NCBI RefSeq assembly: GCF_001584145.1
Contig: NZ_CP013232.1
Span: 4,650,001 to 4,714,000 of the forward strand
DNA length: 64,000 bases
Direction: 5' to 3'
Origin: Collimonas fungivorans
GTDB lineage: Bacteria > Pseudomonadota > Gammaproteobacteria > Burkholderiales > Burkholderiaceae_D
Position 1 is the first letter of the stretch, and every line of letters starts with the position of its first letter. Positions 8,891 to 18,694 of the stretch are shown here, piece after piece. Made by a program: the position numbers and the translations under genes. The notes beneath the pieces are model-generated. The model had not been told where the DNA came from and ran no database searches. It saw only the letters and a list, made by a program, of their open reading frames with translations.

Positions 8891-9136
8891 ATGGGCTTTA
8901 TCGCTTGGTTGATAGTGGGCGCGATTGCAGGATGGCTGGCTGGCGTTCTGGTCAAGGGCGGCGGCTTCGGTGTGCTGATCGACATCGTCGTTGGTATCGT
9001 CGGCGCTTTCATCGGCGGCTGGCTGGCAGGTATCCTGGGCATCCAGGTTGGCGGCGGCTGGATTGCATCGATCGTGACGGCCACTGTAGGCGCCGTGATC
9101 CTGCTGTTCATTCTGCGGCTTATCAAGCGCGCCTGA
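8891..9136 (+). CDS. GlsB/YeaQ/YmgE family stress-response membrane protein
   Basis: Inner-membrane protein of 81 residues in the transglycosylase-associated/GlsB family, often induced in stationary phase or envelope stress. It shows three hydrophobic, glycine-rich segments (GFIAWLIVGAIAGWLAGV, FGVLIDIVVGIVGAFIGGWLAG, IVTATVGAVILLFILRLIK). AGGAAA lies just upstream of the ATG. Length and glycine pattern are typical. It is a single-gene unit with its own terminator. Confidence 0.93.
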   Translation: MGFIAWLIVGAIAGWLAGVLVKGGGFGVLIDIVVGIVGAFIGGWLAGILGIQVGGGWIASIVTATVGAVILLFILRLIKRA

Positions 9137-9169
9137 GTTATAGCTCTGATTGCAGCACTGATGTATCAA

Positions 9170-9200
9170 AAAAACCCGCGTAAATGCGGGTTTTTCTTTT
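9170..9200 (+). terminator. Rho-independent terminator after GlsB-like gene
   Basis: A 10-bp stem (AAAAACCCGC with GCGGGTTTTT) and a 6-nt loop, followed by a T-run (TTTTTCTTTTT). The symmetric A/T arms could also stop the converging reductase transcript. Confidence 0.93.
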
Positions 9201-9231
9201 TCCGGGCGCCGGCACGCAGGCCGCCAAACCT

Positions 9232-10413
9232 CTATTTGAAATCGCAAGCCATTTGCTCCCTCAACGGCAATTCTTGCGCACTGTGGTGGCAACGGCCGAG
9301 ATAGTCGAGAAAAGACGGCGCCGGCGGCAATCCTTCGCTCAATATCCGGCGCTGGTCGAAGATGTAGTTCAAGCGCGAAAAACGGCCATACAGCATCAAT
9401 GCCTTATGCAGCATGCGGGTATTTACCGTTTCCCTTGCCGTGGCGCCGAAAGACAGCGCCATCTGCTTCAGCGCCGCTTCCGCCACACGCTCGTAAGGCT
9501 TGCCTTGGGCGCCGCCTTCCATGCCTTGGAACGCCTGCAGCAATTCGCCCACCATGCTGCTGCCCTGTCCCGCGGAGATGTGATACACCGGGAAAGCCAG
9601 CGTCGGCTTCAGGGCCAGCGCCACTATCGTGCTGGCGCAATAATCGACCGGCACGATATCCAGGTAGGCGCTGGGCGGGCAGACAAAACGGTTCAGCTGG
9701 GAGACCACTTTCAGCAGCCAGAAGATGCTGGCCGACGGCTTGCAGCCCAGCGACGAATGGCCAACGATGATCGAAGGCCGCACCGACACCAGGGGCAGTT
9801 CCGGGAAACGCTCCCGCAGCTGATTCTCCGCACGCGCCTTGGATGCGGTATACGGCACCAGGTGCGCATGCTCAAGCGGCAAACGCAGGGTTTCGGTGAC
9901 AATGGCGCCGCGCGCGACGCCGCACGCCATTGCGGTTCCCACGTACACGAAACGGCGCAGCCCGGGCTCCTGGGAGAAGCGTTCAGCCAAGCGCATGGTG
10001 GCGTCGACATTGACCCTCCAGATATCGGGCCGGTCGGCAAACGAAGTGACTGCAGCGCTGTGGATGACATGGCTTACGGCATCGAGCCGGGGATCCGAGA
10101 ATGCATCCGCGTCGTTCAAGTCAGCGACGATGACCTGGCGCTCCAGCACCAGCGGCGGCGGCACTCCCGGCGGGGTGAAACGTGCCAGCGATTGACGCAC
10201 CCGCTGCGCGCCTTCGGCGGCCGATTTTGCACGTACCAGAAAAAGCATTTCCTTGAAATTTTCGGTGTCGGCGAGAGCCGCCGCAATCGCCCCGCCGACA
10301 AACCCTGTAGCGCCGGTGAGAAATATGCGTGCAGGCCCCGGCTGCCGCGTCTGCGCGGCAAGCTCCTGGGCCTCGCGCAGCCATTTCGATCGGGGAAACA
10401 AGTTAAATACCAT
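9232..10413 (-). CDS. NAD(P)-dependent SDR-type reductase (thioester reductase/male-sterility-like)
   Basis: Extended short-chain dehydrogenase of 393 residues. The Rossmann motif GATGFVGGAI lies near residue 33. A downstream YTASKARAEN segment carries the YxxxK catalytic pair, and a substrate-binding C-terminal half is rich in Phe and Leu. This pattern matches the NAD_binding_4 group, which reduces acyl thioesters or related carbonyl groups; the exact substrate is unknown. It begins 24 bp after the mipA stop on the same strand, so the two may be co-transcribed. No strong ribosome binding site is visible at the ATG. Confidence 0.82.
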   Translation of the reverse strand: MVFNLFPRSKWLREAQELAAQTRQPGPARIFLTGATGFVGGAIAAALADTENFKEMLFLVRAKSAAEGAQRVRQSLARFTPPGVPPPLVLERQVIVADLNDADAFSDPRLDAVSHVIHSAAVTSFADRPDIWRVNVDATMRLAERFSQEPGLRRFVYVGTAMACGVARGAIVTETLRLPLEHAHLVPYTASKARAENQLRERFPELPLVSVRPSIIVGHSSLGCKPSASIFWLLKVVSQLNRFVCPPSAYLDIVPVDYCASTIVALALKPTLAFPVYHISAGQGSSMVGELLQAFQGMEGGAQGKPYERVAEAALKQMALSFGATARETVNTRMLHKALMLYGRFSRLNYIFDQRRILSEGLPPAPSFLDYLGRCHHSAQELPLREQMACDFK

Positions 10414-10437
10414 GTCGTGTCAGCAGCCCGGGAACGC

Positions 10438-11253
10438 TCAAAACGAATAATTCACGCTGGTGAATCCGCTGTAGTTGGTTTTGTCCAGGACCAGCGGGCT
10501 GTCTGCTGCCTTTTGCACATAATGCGTGGCGCCGACCATTGTGGAAACTGACCAGGTCTGGTTGAAGCTGTGGGTCCACACCAGCGAGGCATTCAGCGCG
10601 TTCAAGCCCGACTCCGCCTTGTATTGCGCGTAGCCTGAATCGCGGCTCTGGAGTGCGGTGACGCCGAAAAAAGCCTGGTTGTATTTGGCACTGCCGAAAT
10701 AGGCAGTGCCGCTGACGCTGACCTTGTCTTTCGCCAACGCCAGCACGGTGCTGCTCAATTGCGCGCGATAGCTGATGCCGCGCTCGCGGTTGCTGAGCGG
10801 TTGCGACAAGCCGACCGAGAAGCTGGCGCTGCGGCCCAGCTTGATGCCGGCCTCGAGGTTGGCCAGCACCGAGCCCTTGATTTCGCCCATGCCCTTCAGC
10901 TTGTCGGAGCCGGGCTGCAAGCCGTCGTTGGAATCCTTGCGGCCGGCGCCGTAGCCGATGGCGGCGCTGGCAAACAACGTGTCGCTGATATCGTAACGGT
11001 AACCGGCGCCTTGCAGGCTGTCGACGAAGAAGCCGCTGGGGGAAACGATGTTCAATACCGGCACCGGCACCGCGCGGTACTCGTCGCTGCCGGCATAACG
11101 CGCCGTGGCGCCGACGCCAAGTCCGATCGTAATCTTGGTGTCCTGCAGCCAGGACCCCGGCTGGCTCGGCGTGACCTGCTGCGCCGCCGCCATGCGCGAC
11201 GCAAGAAGGCTGCAGACAGTGACTGCGATAATTGACTTGATCTGGTGTTTCAA
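10438..11253 (-). CDS. MipA/OmpV family outer-membrane protein
   Basis: Outer-membrane beta-barrel of the MipA/OmpV family, a scaffold-type or porin-like protein. The product has about 271 residues with a signal peptide ending MAAAQQ, the family opening ITIGLGVGATARYAGSDEYR, alternating strands and a terminal aromatic (VNYSF). I chose the TTG at 11253 because GGAG lies exactly 6 nt upstream and the signal peptide then starts with Lys; an in-frame start at 11289 lacks a site. It is transcribed divergently from an RstAB-like system, a frequent pairing in which the regulator controls the porin. Confidence 0.88.
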   Translation of the reverse strand: MKHQIKSIIAVTVCSLLASRMAAAQQVTPSQPGSWLQDTKITIGLGVGATARYAGSDEYRAVPVPVLNIVSPSGFFVDSLQGAGYRYDISDTLFASAAIGYGAGRKDSNDGLQPGSDKLKGMGEIKGSVLANLEAGIKLGRSASFSVGLSQPLSNRERGISYRAQLSSTVLALAKDKVSVSGTAYFGSAKYNQAFFGVTALQSRDSGYAQYKAESGLNALNASLVWTHSFNQTWSVSTMVGATHYVQKAADSPLVLDKTNYSGFTSVNYSF

Positions 11254-11429
11254 ATTTTTCTCCGGTTGGTAAAGGAAACCAGCGCACATTCTCGGCAGTC
11301 CCGTCTCGCGTGTCTGTGAGACAACGGTGGGAAAAATGTGCGAGTCCGTATCATTTATGTGTTTGTTTGTAATGGCTCCATCTGGCGCCTGGCCGTGGCG
11401 CTATCATGGAAAAAAGAGGGAAGAACGAA

Positions 11430-12128
11430 ATGAAGAAGGTTTTACTGATTGAAGACGACGCTCGCCTTGCCGAATTGATATCGGAATACTTGTGCCGCTA
11501 CGATTTCCAGGTGACCCTGGTGCTGCGCGGCGACCTGGCGCTGGATGCGATTGCCCAGGAACAGCCGGATGTGGTGGTGCTGGACCTGATGCTGCCGGGC
11601 ATGGACGGCATGGATATCTGCCGAGCCATCCGCAAGACTTCATCGCTGCCGGTGCTGATGCTGACCGCGCGCGCCGACATTTTCGACCAGGTGGCCGGCC
11701 TCGAAATCGGTGCCGACGACTACATGCTCAAGCCGGTCGAACCGCGCCTGCTGCTGGCGCGCCTGCGTGTCATCCTGCGCTGGGTGGAACTGCGCGGCCA
11801 GCCGGCGCATAGCGCCCAGCTGCAGTTCGGCGAGCTGGCCATCGACCTGTCGGCGCGCCAGGTTTGCTGGAAGGGCCAGGAAGTCGATCTGAAGACAGCC
11901 GACTACAACCTGTTCGTGATCCTGGTACAGGCCGCCGGCATAGTCCTGAACCGCGACGAGCTGCTCAAGCGCTGGCGCGGCATCGGCTTCGACGGCCTCG
12001 ACCGCACCGTCGACGTCAGCATTTCACGCTTGCGCAAGTGTTTCGACGACGACGCCAACGAACCGCGCAAGATCAAGACTGTATGGGGACGCGGATATCT
12101 GTTCAGCCCCATCGCCTGGGACGAATAA
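11430..12128 (+). CDS. rstA: RstA-like OmpR-family response regulator
   Basis: DNA-binding response regulator of 232 residues. An N-terminal receiver has the acidic pair EDD at residues 8-10, phospho-acceptor Asp52 (VVVLDLMLPG), and Lys in LKPVEP. A C-terminal winged helix follows (about 135-230; LLKRWRGIGFDGLDRTVDVSISRLRKC). Receiver and output match E. coli RstA closely by eye. ATG 11430 starts the canonical MKKVLLIEDD; an ATG eight codons upstream lacks a site. The stop shares one base with the kinase start, so the two are coupled. Likely target: the divergent mipA promoter. Confidence 0.9.
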   Translation: MKKVLLIEDDARLAELISEYLCRYDFQVTLVLRGDLALDAIAQEQPDVVVLDLMLPGMDGMDICRAIRKTSSLPVLMLTARADIFDQVAGLEIGADDYMLKPVEPRLLLARLRVILRWVELRGQPAHSAQLQFGELAIDLSARQVCWKGQEVDLKTADYNLFVILVQAAGIVLNRDELLKRWRGIGFDGLDRTVDVSISRLRKCFDDDANEPRKIKTVWGRGYLFSPIAWDE

Positions 12129-13450
12129 TGCTGAGAATCCTGATACGCCTGTATTTGATCGTCGCCGTGCTGTCGATCCTGTCGATCATCTTCGTGCAAA
12201 GAGGCTTCCCCCATCTGTTCTCGACGCAATTCACGACCCAGATGCATCGCGAATACGCCAGCGAAGCGATGCTACTGCGCAGATACCTGGGCCCGGTCCG
12301 CGACAGCGCCCAGCAAGCCAGGCTGGACGGCATGAACCGCCTCAATCAGCAACGCTACAGCCGCGTATCCGAAGATCAGATGCGTTCGCTGTCGGCGGCG
12401 ACCCGGCAGGAGCTGGCGCAATACGGCATGGCATGGAGCGGCAGAGGCGACGCCAACCGCTCCAACATCTATATCACGCTGGATGACGGCAGCCTGCTGG
12501 AAGTCCATCCGCAGACTGGCGGCTGGATAGAATGGGTTGCCTATGTGGTTATTTTCAGCGTCATGCTGGCGGCGATAGTGGTATGGCTGACGCCGCACTG
12601 GCGCGACCTGGAAAAACTGCGCATCGCCGCCGCCCGCTTCGGCGACGGCGCGCTGGATGCGCGCGCCAAGCTGTCCGAGAATTCATCGATCAAGCAGCTG
12701 TGCGCCTACTTCAACAACATGGCGGACCGCATCGGCGCCCTGATCACGGCGCAGAGGGACATGGTCAACGCCGCCTCGCACGAACTGCGCACGCCGCTGG
12801 CGCGGCTGGAGTTCGGCCTGGTCAACCTGATGGATACCACCGACGACGACAACGCTCACAAACGCATACAGGCGATGCGCCAAGACGTGGAAGAGCTGGA
12901 TATCCTGGTCGGCGAATTGCTGACGCTGAGCATGCTGGAACAGTCGTCGCTGGCCGAGCCCAGGGAAAAAATCATGCTGGAAGATTTCCTGCGCTCCGCC
13001 ACCGGCATCACCAGCGAAGAACTGGCCCTGCGCCGCAACGCCCTCAGCTGGCATATCGACGCCGCGCTGAAAGAGATCGTCACCGAACCGCGCAGCCTGG
13101 GCCGCGCCTTCTCCAACCTGGTGCGCAATGCATCGCGCTATGCCCGCAGCACCATCAGGGTGCGCGCGGAGCCCGGCGTCGACAGCTGGATGCTGATTGT
13201 CGAAGACGACGGCGTCGGCATCCCCGAGCAGGAACGCGAGCGGATTTTCGAACCGTTTTACCGGCTCGACCGCAGCCGCGACCGCGCCACCGGCGGCTAC
13301 GGCCTGGGCCTGGCGATCGTCAAGAAGATCGCCGACCGGCTGGGCGGCACGGTCCGTGTCGGCAGCTCGGAACTGGGCGGCGCCATGTTTGTATTGCGTT
13401 TTCCACTGCTGAACCTGGGGCAGCAAGCGCAGGCCCGGTTGCAAGTCTAG
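12128..13450 (+). CDS. rstB: RstB-like sensor histidine kinase
   Basis: Membrane sensor kinase of 440 residues, partner of the upstream regulator. A first helix (about 5-22), a periplasmic domain (about 25-140) and a second helix (about 145-165) precede HAMP (PHWRDLEKLRIAAARFGDG), HisKA with phospho-acceptor His218 (ASHELRTPLARL), and the ATPase domain with N-box NLVRNA, G1 VEDDGVGIP and G2 GGYGLGLAIV. The PHWRDLEKL and ELGGAMF segments are close to RstB. The start overlaps the regulator stop (TAATG). Confidence 0.9.
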   Translation: MLRILIRLYLIVAVLSILSIIFVQRGFPHLFSTQFTTQMHREYASEAMLLRRYLGPVRDSAQQARLDGMNRLNQQRYSRVSEDQMRSLSAATRQELAQYGMAWSGRGDANRSNIYITLDDGSLLEVHPQTGGWIEWVAYVVIFSVMLAAIVVWLTPHWRDLEKLRIAAARFGDGALDARAKLSENSSIKQLCAYFNNMADRIGALITAQRDMVNAASHELRTPLARLEFGLVNLMDTTDDDNAHKRIQAMRQDVEELDILVGELLTLSMLEQSSLAEPREKIMLEDFLRSATGITSEELALRRNALSWHIDAALKEIVTEPRSLGRAFSNLVRNASRYARSTIRVRAEPGVDSWMLIVEDDGVGIPEQERERIFEPFYRLDRSRDRATGGYGLGLAIVKKIADRLGGTVRVGSSELGGAMFVLRFPLLNLGQQAQARLQV

Positions 13451-13661
13451 TTGCTAGCGTGGTTGCCATGTTGGCAGCTCACGCCTATCACCTTTACTTA
13501 TTCCAAATAAGACAAGCTGACAGCCACGCATGCAAGGACAGCACTAAACACGCCGGGTGCATCGGGAAATCATTTTTGCTTTTTTTATTCATACTATTTC
13601 CCTAGCGAATCAGCGTGGTGCGCGCTAGAATCCCAAGACCAAATTTGGGAGGATTTCATCT

Positions 13662-16391
13662 GTGATGTGTACTACCCGTCGTTTCACACTAACCGCTCTC
13701 GCCCTCGGCATTGCATCGTTCAACGCCGCAGCGGCGACCCCGAATGATTCTGCACCGCTGGGAAAACTGCCGCGCTGGGCCCAGCCGCTGGCCTATCAGC
13801 TCGACTTGCGCGTCGATCCGCAGCAGTCCGACTACAGCGGCAACGCCACCATCGACATCGACCTGAAACAAGCCGCCGACCACTTGTGGCTGCATGGCCA
13901 GGACCTCAACGTCAGCAAGGTCACGCTGACCGACAAGCGAAAAAAAACCTATGCTGCACAATACAAGGTAGCCGCGCAAAAAGAAGGCGTGGCGGCGATC
14001 GAGTTCGGCCAGACGCTGCCGGCCGGACGCTATAGCGTCGCGCTCGAATATAGCGCGCCGTTCAATCAACAGCTGGAAGGCGTGTACAAGGTCAGCAGCC
14101 AGGGCGCGCCTTATGTCATCACGCAAATGGAAGCGATCAGCGCGCGCTACGCTTTCCCCGGTTTCGATGAACCTGCTTTCAAGACGCCGTTCACGCTCAG
14201 CTTGACCGTGCCTGAAAACCAGGTTGCCGTCGCCAACACCCGCCAGGTCGGAGAACAGAAACTAGAGAAGAGCCAGGACCGAGGCTGGCACAAGCTCAGC
14301 TTTGCCCCGACCAGGCCATTGCCGACTTACCTCGTAGCGTTCGCCGTCGGCCCATGGGATGTGGTCAACGGACCGGAAATCCCGGCAACCAAATGGCGCC
14401 CCCAGGCGACGCCGCTGCGCGGCATAGCGCCGCAAGGCGAAGGCGAGCGCATCAAGCCCGCACTGGCGCAAACGCCTGCCATCATCACTGCGCTGGAAGA
14501 TTATTTCGGCTTCGGCTACCCGTTCGACAAGGTCGACCTGCTGGCAGCGCCTGACTTTGCCGCCGGCGCCATGGAAAACCCGGGGCTGGTGACTTTCCGC
14601 GATTACCTGATGCTGCTCGACGCCAACTCGCCGGCGCACAATGTGCGCGGCTCATTCAATGTCACAGCCCACGAATTGGCGCACCAATGGTTCGGCGACA
14701 CCGTCACCATGCCATGGTGGGACGACCTGTGGCTGAACGAAGCGTTCGCTACCTGGATGCAAAGCAAGATCACGCGCCAGCTGCATCCTGAATATCGCGC
14801 CGACCTGGAACTGATCAGCGGCGCCAGCTATGCGATGCAAAGCGACAGCCTGGTCAGCGTGCGCCGCATCCGCCAGCCGATCACCGGCAATGGCGATATC
14901 GAGACGGCGTTTGACGGCATCACGTACCAGAAGGGCGCGGCCGTGCTGAACATGTTCGAACGCTACCTCGGCACCGACACATTCCGCCAGGGTGTGCGCG
15001 CATATATCAAGCAGCACCAGTTCTCCAGCGCTACAGCGGATGACCTGGTGGCGGCGCTGGCCAAGGCTTCCGGCAAGGACCAGCGTTTTGCAAAAGCGAT
15101 GCAAAGCTTCCTCGACCAGTCCGGCGTGCCGCTGGTCGATACCAGCCTCAGCTGGGAAGACGGCAAGGCCGTGCTGCACCTGAAACAGCAGCGCTACCTG
15201 CCGCTCGGTTCGACCGGCGAAGCCAAGCGCCTGTGGGGCATTCCGGTATGCGTACGCTATGGCGTCGCCGACAGCAGTGGCAACGGCAGCGCCAAGACCC
15301 AATGCGAACTGCTGGACCAGGAACAAGGCAAGATGGTGTTGCAAGGCGCATCCGCCAGCAGCTGGTACATGCCGAATGCAGATGCCGCCGGCTACTACCG
15401 CTTCAACATGGCGCATGAAGACCTGGCGCGCCTGACCGCCAGCCTCGGCCAACTGCCGGACACCGAACAGCTGGCTTATGCCGACGCCATCAACGCCGGT
15501 TTCGACGGCGGCGCCCTGGATGCAGCCGCCGTGCTGGCCGCGGCTCCGCGCCTGGCGCAGTCAAACACGCGCGAAGTGGCGACAGCGCTGATTCCGACGC
15601 TCAAGTGGCTGTCCAGGCACGAAGCCCGCAACCCCGCACAGCAGGCACGCCTGGTTGAACTGGCGCGCCAGATGTACCTGCCGCGCCTGCAGCAGCTCGG
15701 TTACCAGCGCCGCGCCAATGAAAGCCAGGACGATGCGCTGCTGCGCGCCTCGCTGGCGAGCTTCCTGGCGCTCGACATGAAACTGCCGGAAGTACGCCAG
15801 GCCCTGCTGGCGCAAGGCAAGCAAGCGCTGCAGCCGAATGCCGACGGCCAGATCAAGCTGGCGGCAGCCAATCCTGACCTGCTGCGTTCGGTACTGGCGG
15901 TCACTGCCCAAGAAAACCCGCAAGACAGCAGCGACAGCGCCATCGACGTCTTGATCAAGGCACTCGGCAACACCAGCGAACCGGCGCAGCGCATGGCGAT
16001 CCTGAGCGGCCTGGGTTCCGCCAAGGCCGCCGGCAATGCCGAACGCGCCCGCAACCTGGCGCTCGATCCGCGCGTCAAGGTCGGCGAAATCAGCACCCTG
16101 CTGTACGCCAGCCGCGAAGACGGCGAAGGCCGCGACGCCATGTGGAAATGGTTTACCGCCAACCATGCGCAGCTGATCAAGCGCAGCGGCGATTCGTCCG
16201 GCGGCAAGCTGCCGGGACTGGTGGCCGGCGACAGCTGCTCGCAGCGCGAAGCGGACCGCCTGACGACATTCTTCCAGCCTTTGCTGAAACAATTGCCTGG
16301 CGCCGAGCGCGGCCTGGCGCAGACCCGTGAAAGAGCGCTGCTGTGCACCGCATTGCGCGACAAACAGGACCCGGAGGCAATCCTGCGCTGA
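13662..16391 (+). CDS. M1 family zinc aminopeptidase
   Basis: Exported zinc metallo-aminopeptidase, 909 residues, of the ERAP/PepN superfamily. A signal peptide ends NAAAAT. It carries the exopeptidase motif GAMEN (AAGAMENPG), the zinc site HELAHQWFGD (His337, Glu338, His341), and the third ligand in WLNEAFATWM. A long helical C-terminal domain covers about residues 560-909. I chose GTG 13662 because GGGAGG lies 9 nt upstream; ATG one codon later is possible. The product probably trims periplasmic peptides. The next gene encodes a second peptidase, but the 107-bp gap leaves co-transcription open. Confidence 0.94.
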   Translation: MMCTTRRFTLTALALGIASFNAAAATPNDSAPLGKLPRWAQPLAYQLDLRVDPQQSDYSGNATIDIDLKQAADHLWLHGQDLNVSKVTLTDKRKKTYAAQYKVAAQKEGVAAIEFGQTLPAGRYSVALEYSAPFNQQLEGVYKVSSQGAPYVITQMEAISARYAFPGFDEPAFKTPFTLSLTVPENQVAVANTRQVGEQKLEKSQDRGWHKLSFAPTRPLPTYLVAFAVGPWDVVNGPEIPATKWRPQATPLRGIAPQGEGERIKPALAQTPAIITALEDYFGFGYPFDKVDLLAAPDFAAGAMENPGLVTFRDYLMLLDANSPAHNVRGSFNVTAHELAHQWFGDTVTMPWWDDLWLNEAFATWMQSKITRQLHPEYRADLELISGASYAMQSDSLVSVRRIRQPITGNGDIETAFDGITYQKGAAVLNMFERYLGTDTFRQGVRAYIKQHQFSSATADDLVAALAKASGKDQRFAKAMQSFLDQSGVPLVDTSLSWEDGKAVLHLKQQRYLPLGSTGEAKRLWGIPVCVRYGVADSSGNGSAKTQCELLDQEQGKMVLQGASASSWYMPNADAAGYYRFNMAHEDLARLTASLGQLPDTEQLAYADAINAGFDGGALDAAAVLAAAPRLAQSNTREVATALIPTLKWLSRHEARNPAQQARLVELARQMYLPRLQQLGYQRRANESQDDALLRASLASFLALDMKLPEVRQALLAQGKQALQPNADGQIKLAAANPDLLRSVLAVTAQENPQDSSDSAIDVLIKALGNTSEPAQRMAILSGLGSAKAAGNAERARNLALDPRVKVGEISTLLYASREDGEGRDAMWKWFTANHAQLIKRSGDSSGGKLPGLVAGDSCSQREADRLTTFFQPLLKQLPGAERGLAQTRERALLCTALRDKQDPEAILR

Positions 16392-16525
16392 AGTGTGTCA
16401 GCTGAGCCTGAGCAAACGATTTCATTTGGGCGTATAAGCTGAACTTGGATTGAGCTTTAACCCTATTTTTAGAATGCCTTACAAGGCTGTTTTTTCCGAT
16501 GACTTCTCATAAGGATTATTTACTC

Positions 16526-18616
16526 GTGAAACGATCTCTGATTTGTGCAGCAGTGCTGACACTGGTTGCAGGCTATACCAGCTCCACCGCCAGTTTCGCC
16601 CAGACCCCGCGCACCGTGGCCGCCGCCACCGCTGCCACCACAGCCCCTGCGTCGCCGCTGGCCAGCGGCATCGACATGGCGAACGCCGACCTGGCGGTGC
16701 GCCCCCAGGACGACTTCTATAGCTACGTCAACGGCAACTGGCTCAAGAAAACCGAAATCCCTGCAGACAAATCGTCGTGGGGCGCATTCTACGAGTTGCG
16801 TGAAAACTCCCTGAACCAGCTGCACACCATCGTCGATGCGGTCAGCGCGGAGAAGAACATCACACCCGGCTCCAACCAGCAGAAAATCGCCGACCTGTAC
16901 GCCAGCTACATGGATGAGCCGGCGCTGGAAACACTAGGCGCCAAGCCGCTGGACGCCGAGTTCGCCAAAGTCGACGCCCTCAAGGACAAGAAACAGATCC
17001 CTGGCCTGATCGCCCACCTGAACAGCATCGGCGTCAACGCGCCGTATGACATCGGCATCCACCAGGACGCCAAGGATTCCAGCAAGGTGATCGCCGACCT
17101 CGGCCAAAGCGGCCTCGGCCTGCCGGACCGCGACTATTACCTGAAAGCCGACGACGCCAAGCTGAAAGACACGCTGACCAAGTATCGCGCGCATATCGAA
17201 ACCATGCTGGCGCTGTCCGGCGACAAGGCTGCCAAGAAAAATGCCGCCAGCATCGTCGCCCTGGAAACCGAACTGGCCAAGGTGCAATGGACCAAGGTCG
17301 AGAACCGCGATCCGGTCAAGACCTACAACCGGGTCGAGCTGGCGCAGCTGCATGCACTTGCTCCGCACTACGAATGGGACGGCTACCTGTCCGGCGCCGG
17401 CCTGAAAGACAAGGTGACCTACCTGGTGGTCAGCCAGCCTAGCTATATCAAGGGCTTCGACAAGATCCTGGAAAAAACCCCGCTGCCGGTCTGGAAAGCG
17501 TATTTCAAATGGCATGTGCTGAGCAGCTTCGCGTCAAGCCTGTCGAAGCAGTATGTCGACCAGAACTTCGCCTTCAAGGGCACCGTGCTGCGCGGCGTGC
17601 CGGAAAACGAGCCACGCTGGAAGCGCGGCATCAATGTAGTCGAAGCCAGCGTCGGCGAAGGCCTGGGCCAGCTCTATGTACAACAGTTCTTCCCGCCTGA
17701 AAACAAGGCGCGCATGGAAAAACTGGTGGCCAACCTGATCGCCGCCTACAACCACAGCATCGACGGCCTCGACTGGATGGGCGCCGACACCAAGAAGCAG
17801 GCGCAAAAGAAACTGTCGACGCTGATGCTGAAGATCGGCTATCCCGACAAATGGCGCGATTATTCAGCCCTGAGCATCAAGCGCGACGACCTGGTCGGCA
17901 ACGTGATCCGCGCCCGCGAGTTTGAATTCAAGCGCAACATCGACAAGCTCGGCAAACCGGTCGACCGCACCGAATGGGGCATGACGCCACAAACCGTGAA
18001 CGCCTACTACAACCCGGAGTTCAACGAAATCGTGTTCCCGGCGGCGATCCTGCAACCGCCGTTCTTCAACGCCAACGCTGACGACGCGGTCAACTACGGC
18101 GGCATCGGCGCGGTGATCGGCCATGAAATCAGCCACGGTTTCGACGACCAGGGCAGCCAGTACGACGAAATCGGCAACCTGCGCGACTGGTGGACCAAGG
18201 AAGACCATGAGAAATTCGCGGTCAAGACCAAGGCCCTGGTGGCGCAATACGGCGCCTACAGCCCGGTTCCCGGCTACAAGGTCAACGGCGAGCTGACCCT
18301 GGGTGAAAACATCGCGGACAACTCCGGCCTGACCATCGCCTACAAGGCTTACCACCTGTCCCTGGATGGCAAGACGCCGCCGGTGATCGACGGCCTCACC
18401 GGCGACCAGCGCTTGTATCTGGGCTGGGCTCAGGTATGGCGCGGCAAGGTGCGCGACGCCCAGGCTATCGTCTATGTAAAAACCGACCCGCACTCGCCGC
18501 CGCGTTTCCGCGGCAACGGCACGCTGGGCAACCAGCCTGGTTTCTACAGCGCGTTCGACGTCAAGCCGGGCGACAAGATGTACCTGCCGCCGGAGCAACG
18601 CGTCCTTATGTGGTAA
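16526..18616 (+). CDS. M13 family zinc metallopeptidase (PepO/neprilysin-like)
   Basis: Exported M13 endopeptidase of about 696 residues. A signal peptide ends TASFAQT. The N-terminal M13 domain starts at NADLAVRPQDDFYSYVNGNWLKK. The catalytic domain has NAYYNPEFNEIVFPAAILQPPFF, the zinc site VIGHEISHGFDD (HExxH from His533) and the third-ligand motif ENIADNSG. The terminus ends in LMW; M13 proteins usually end CxVW, so the Cys is missing. GTG 16526 gives a compact signal peptide with AAGGA 10 nt upstream; ATG 16499, nine codons upstream, is also possible. It likely degrades short periplasmic peptides. Confidence 0.94.
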   Translation: MKRSLICAAVLTLVAGYTSSTASFAQTPRTVAAATAATTAPASPLASGIDMANADLAVRPQDDFYSYVNGNWLKKTEIPADKSSWGAFYELRENSLNQLHTIVDAVSAEKNITPGSNQQKIADLYASYMDEPALETLGAKPLDAEFAKVDALKDKKQIPGLIAHLNSIGVNAPYDIGIHQDAKDSSKVIADLGQSGLGLPDRDYYLKADDAKLKDTLTKYRAHIETMLALSGDKAAKKNAASIVALETELAKVQWTKVENRDPVKTYNRVELAQLHALAPHYEWDGYLSGAGLKDKVTYLVVSQPSYIKGFDKILEKTPLPVWKAYFKWHVLSSFASSLSKQYVDQNFAFKGTVLRGVPENEPRWKRGINVVEASVGEGLGQLYVQQFFPPENKARMEKLVANLIAAYNHSIDGLDWMGADTKKQAQKKLSTLMLKIGYPDKWRDYSALSIKRDDLVGNVIRAREFEFKRNIDKLGKPVDRTEWGMTPQTVNAYYNPEFNEIVFPAAILQPPFFNANADDAVNYGGIGAVIGHEISHGFDDQGSQYDEIGNLRDWWTKEDHEKFAVKTKALVAQYGAYSPVPGYKVNGELTLGENIADNSGLTIAYKAYHLSLDGKTPPVIDGLTGDQRLYLGWAQVWRGKVRDAQAIVYVKTDPHSPPRFRGNGTLGNQPGFYSAFDVKPGDKMYLPPEQRVLMW

Positions 18617-18644
18617 ATACCGCAGTCATTGTGCCGTGATCCGG

Positions 18645-18676
18645 AAGCCACCGACTCTGTCGGTGGCTTTTTTTAT
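18645..18676 (+). terminator. Rho-independent terminator after M13 peptidase
   Basis: An 11-bp stem (AAGCCACCGAC with GTCGGTGGCTT) with a 3-nt loop and a following run of T. It closes the peptidase unit and faces the convergent phosphatase gene. Confidence 0.93.
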
Positions 18677-18677
18677 T

Positions 18678-18691
18678 CCCGTAGGGTGGCC
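18678..18691. repeat. Partial copy of GTAGGGTGG repeat
   Basis: CGTAGGGTGGCCAC differs at one base from the start of the REP-like unit at 63971-63984. It looks like a decayed half-copy just after a terminator, a typical site for such repeats. Confidence 0.45.
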
Positions 18692-18694
18692 ACG

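Noticed and set aside
9184..10551. 455-codon plus-strand open frame over the SDR gene
   Set aside because: Arg/Gln/His-rich shadow frame; the minus strand has a Rossmann motif and a catalytic YxxxK.
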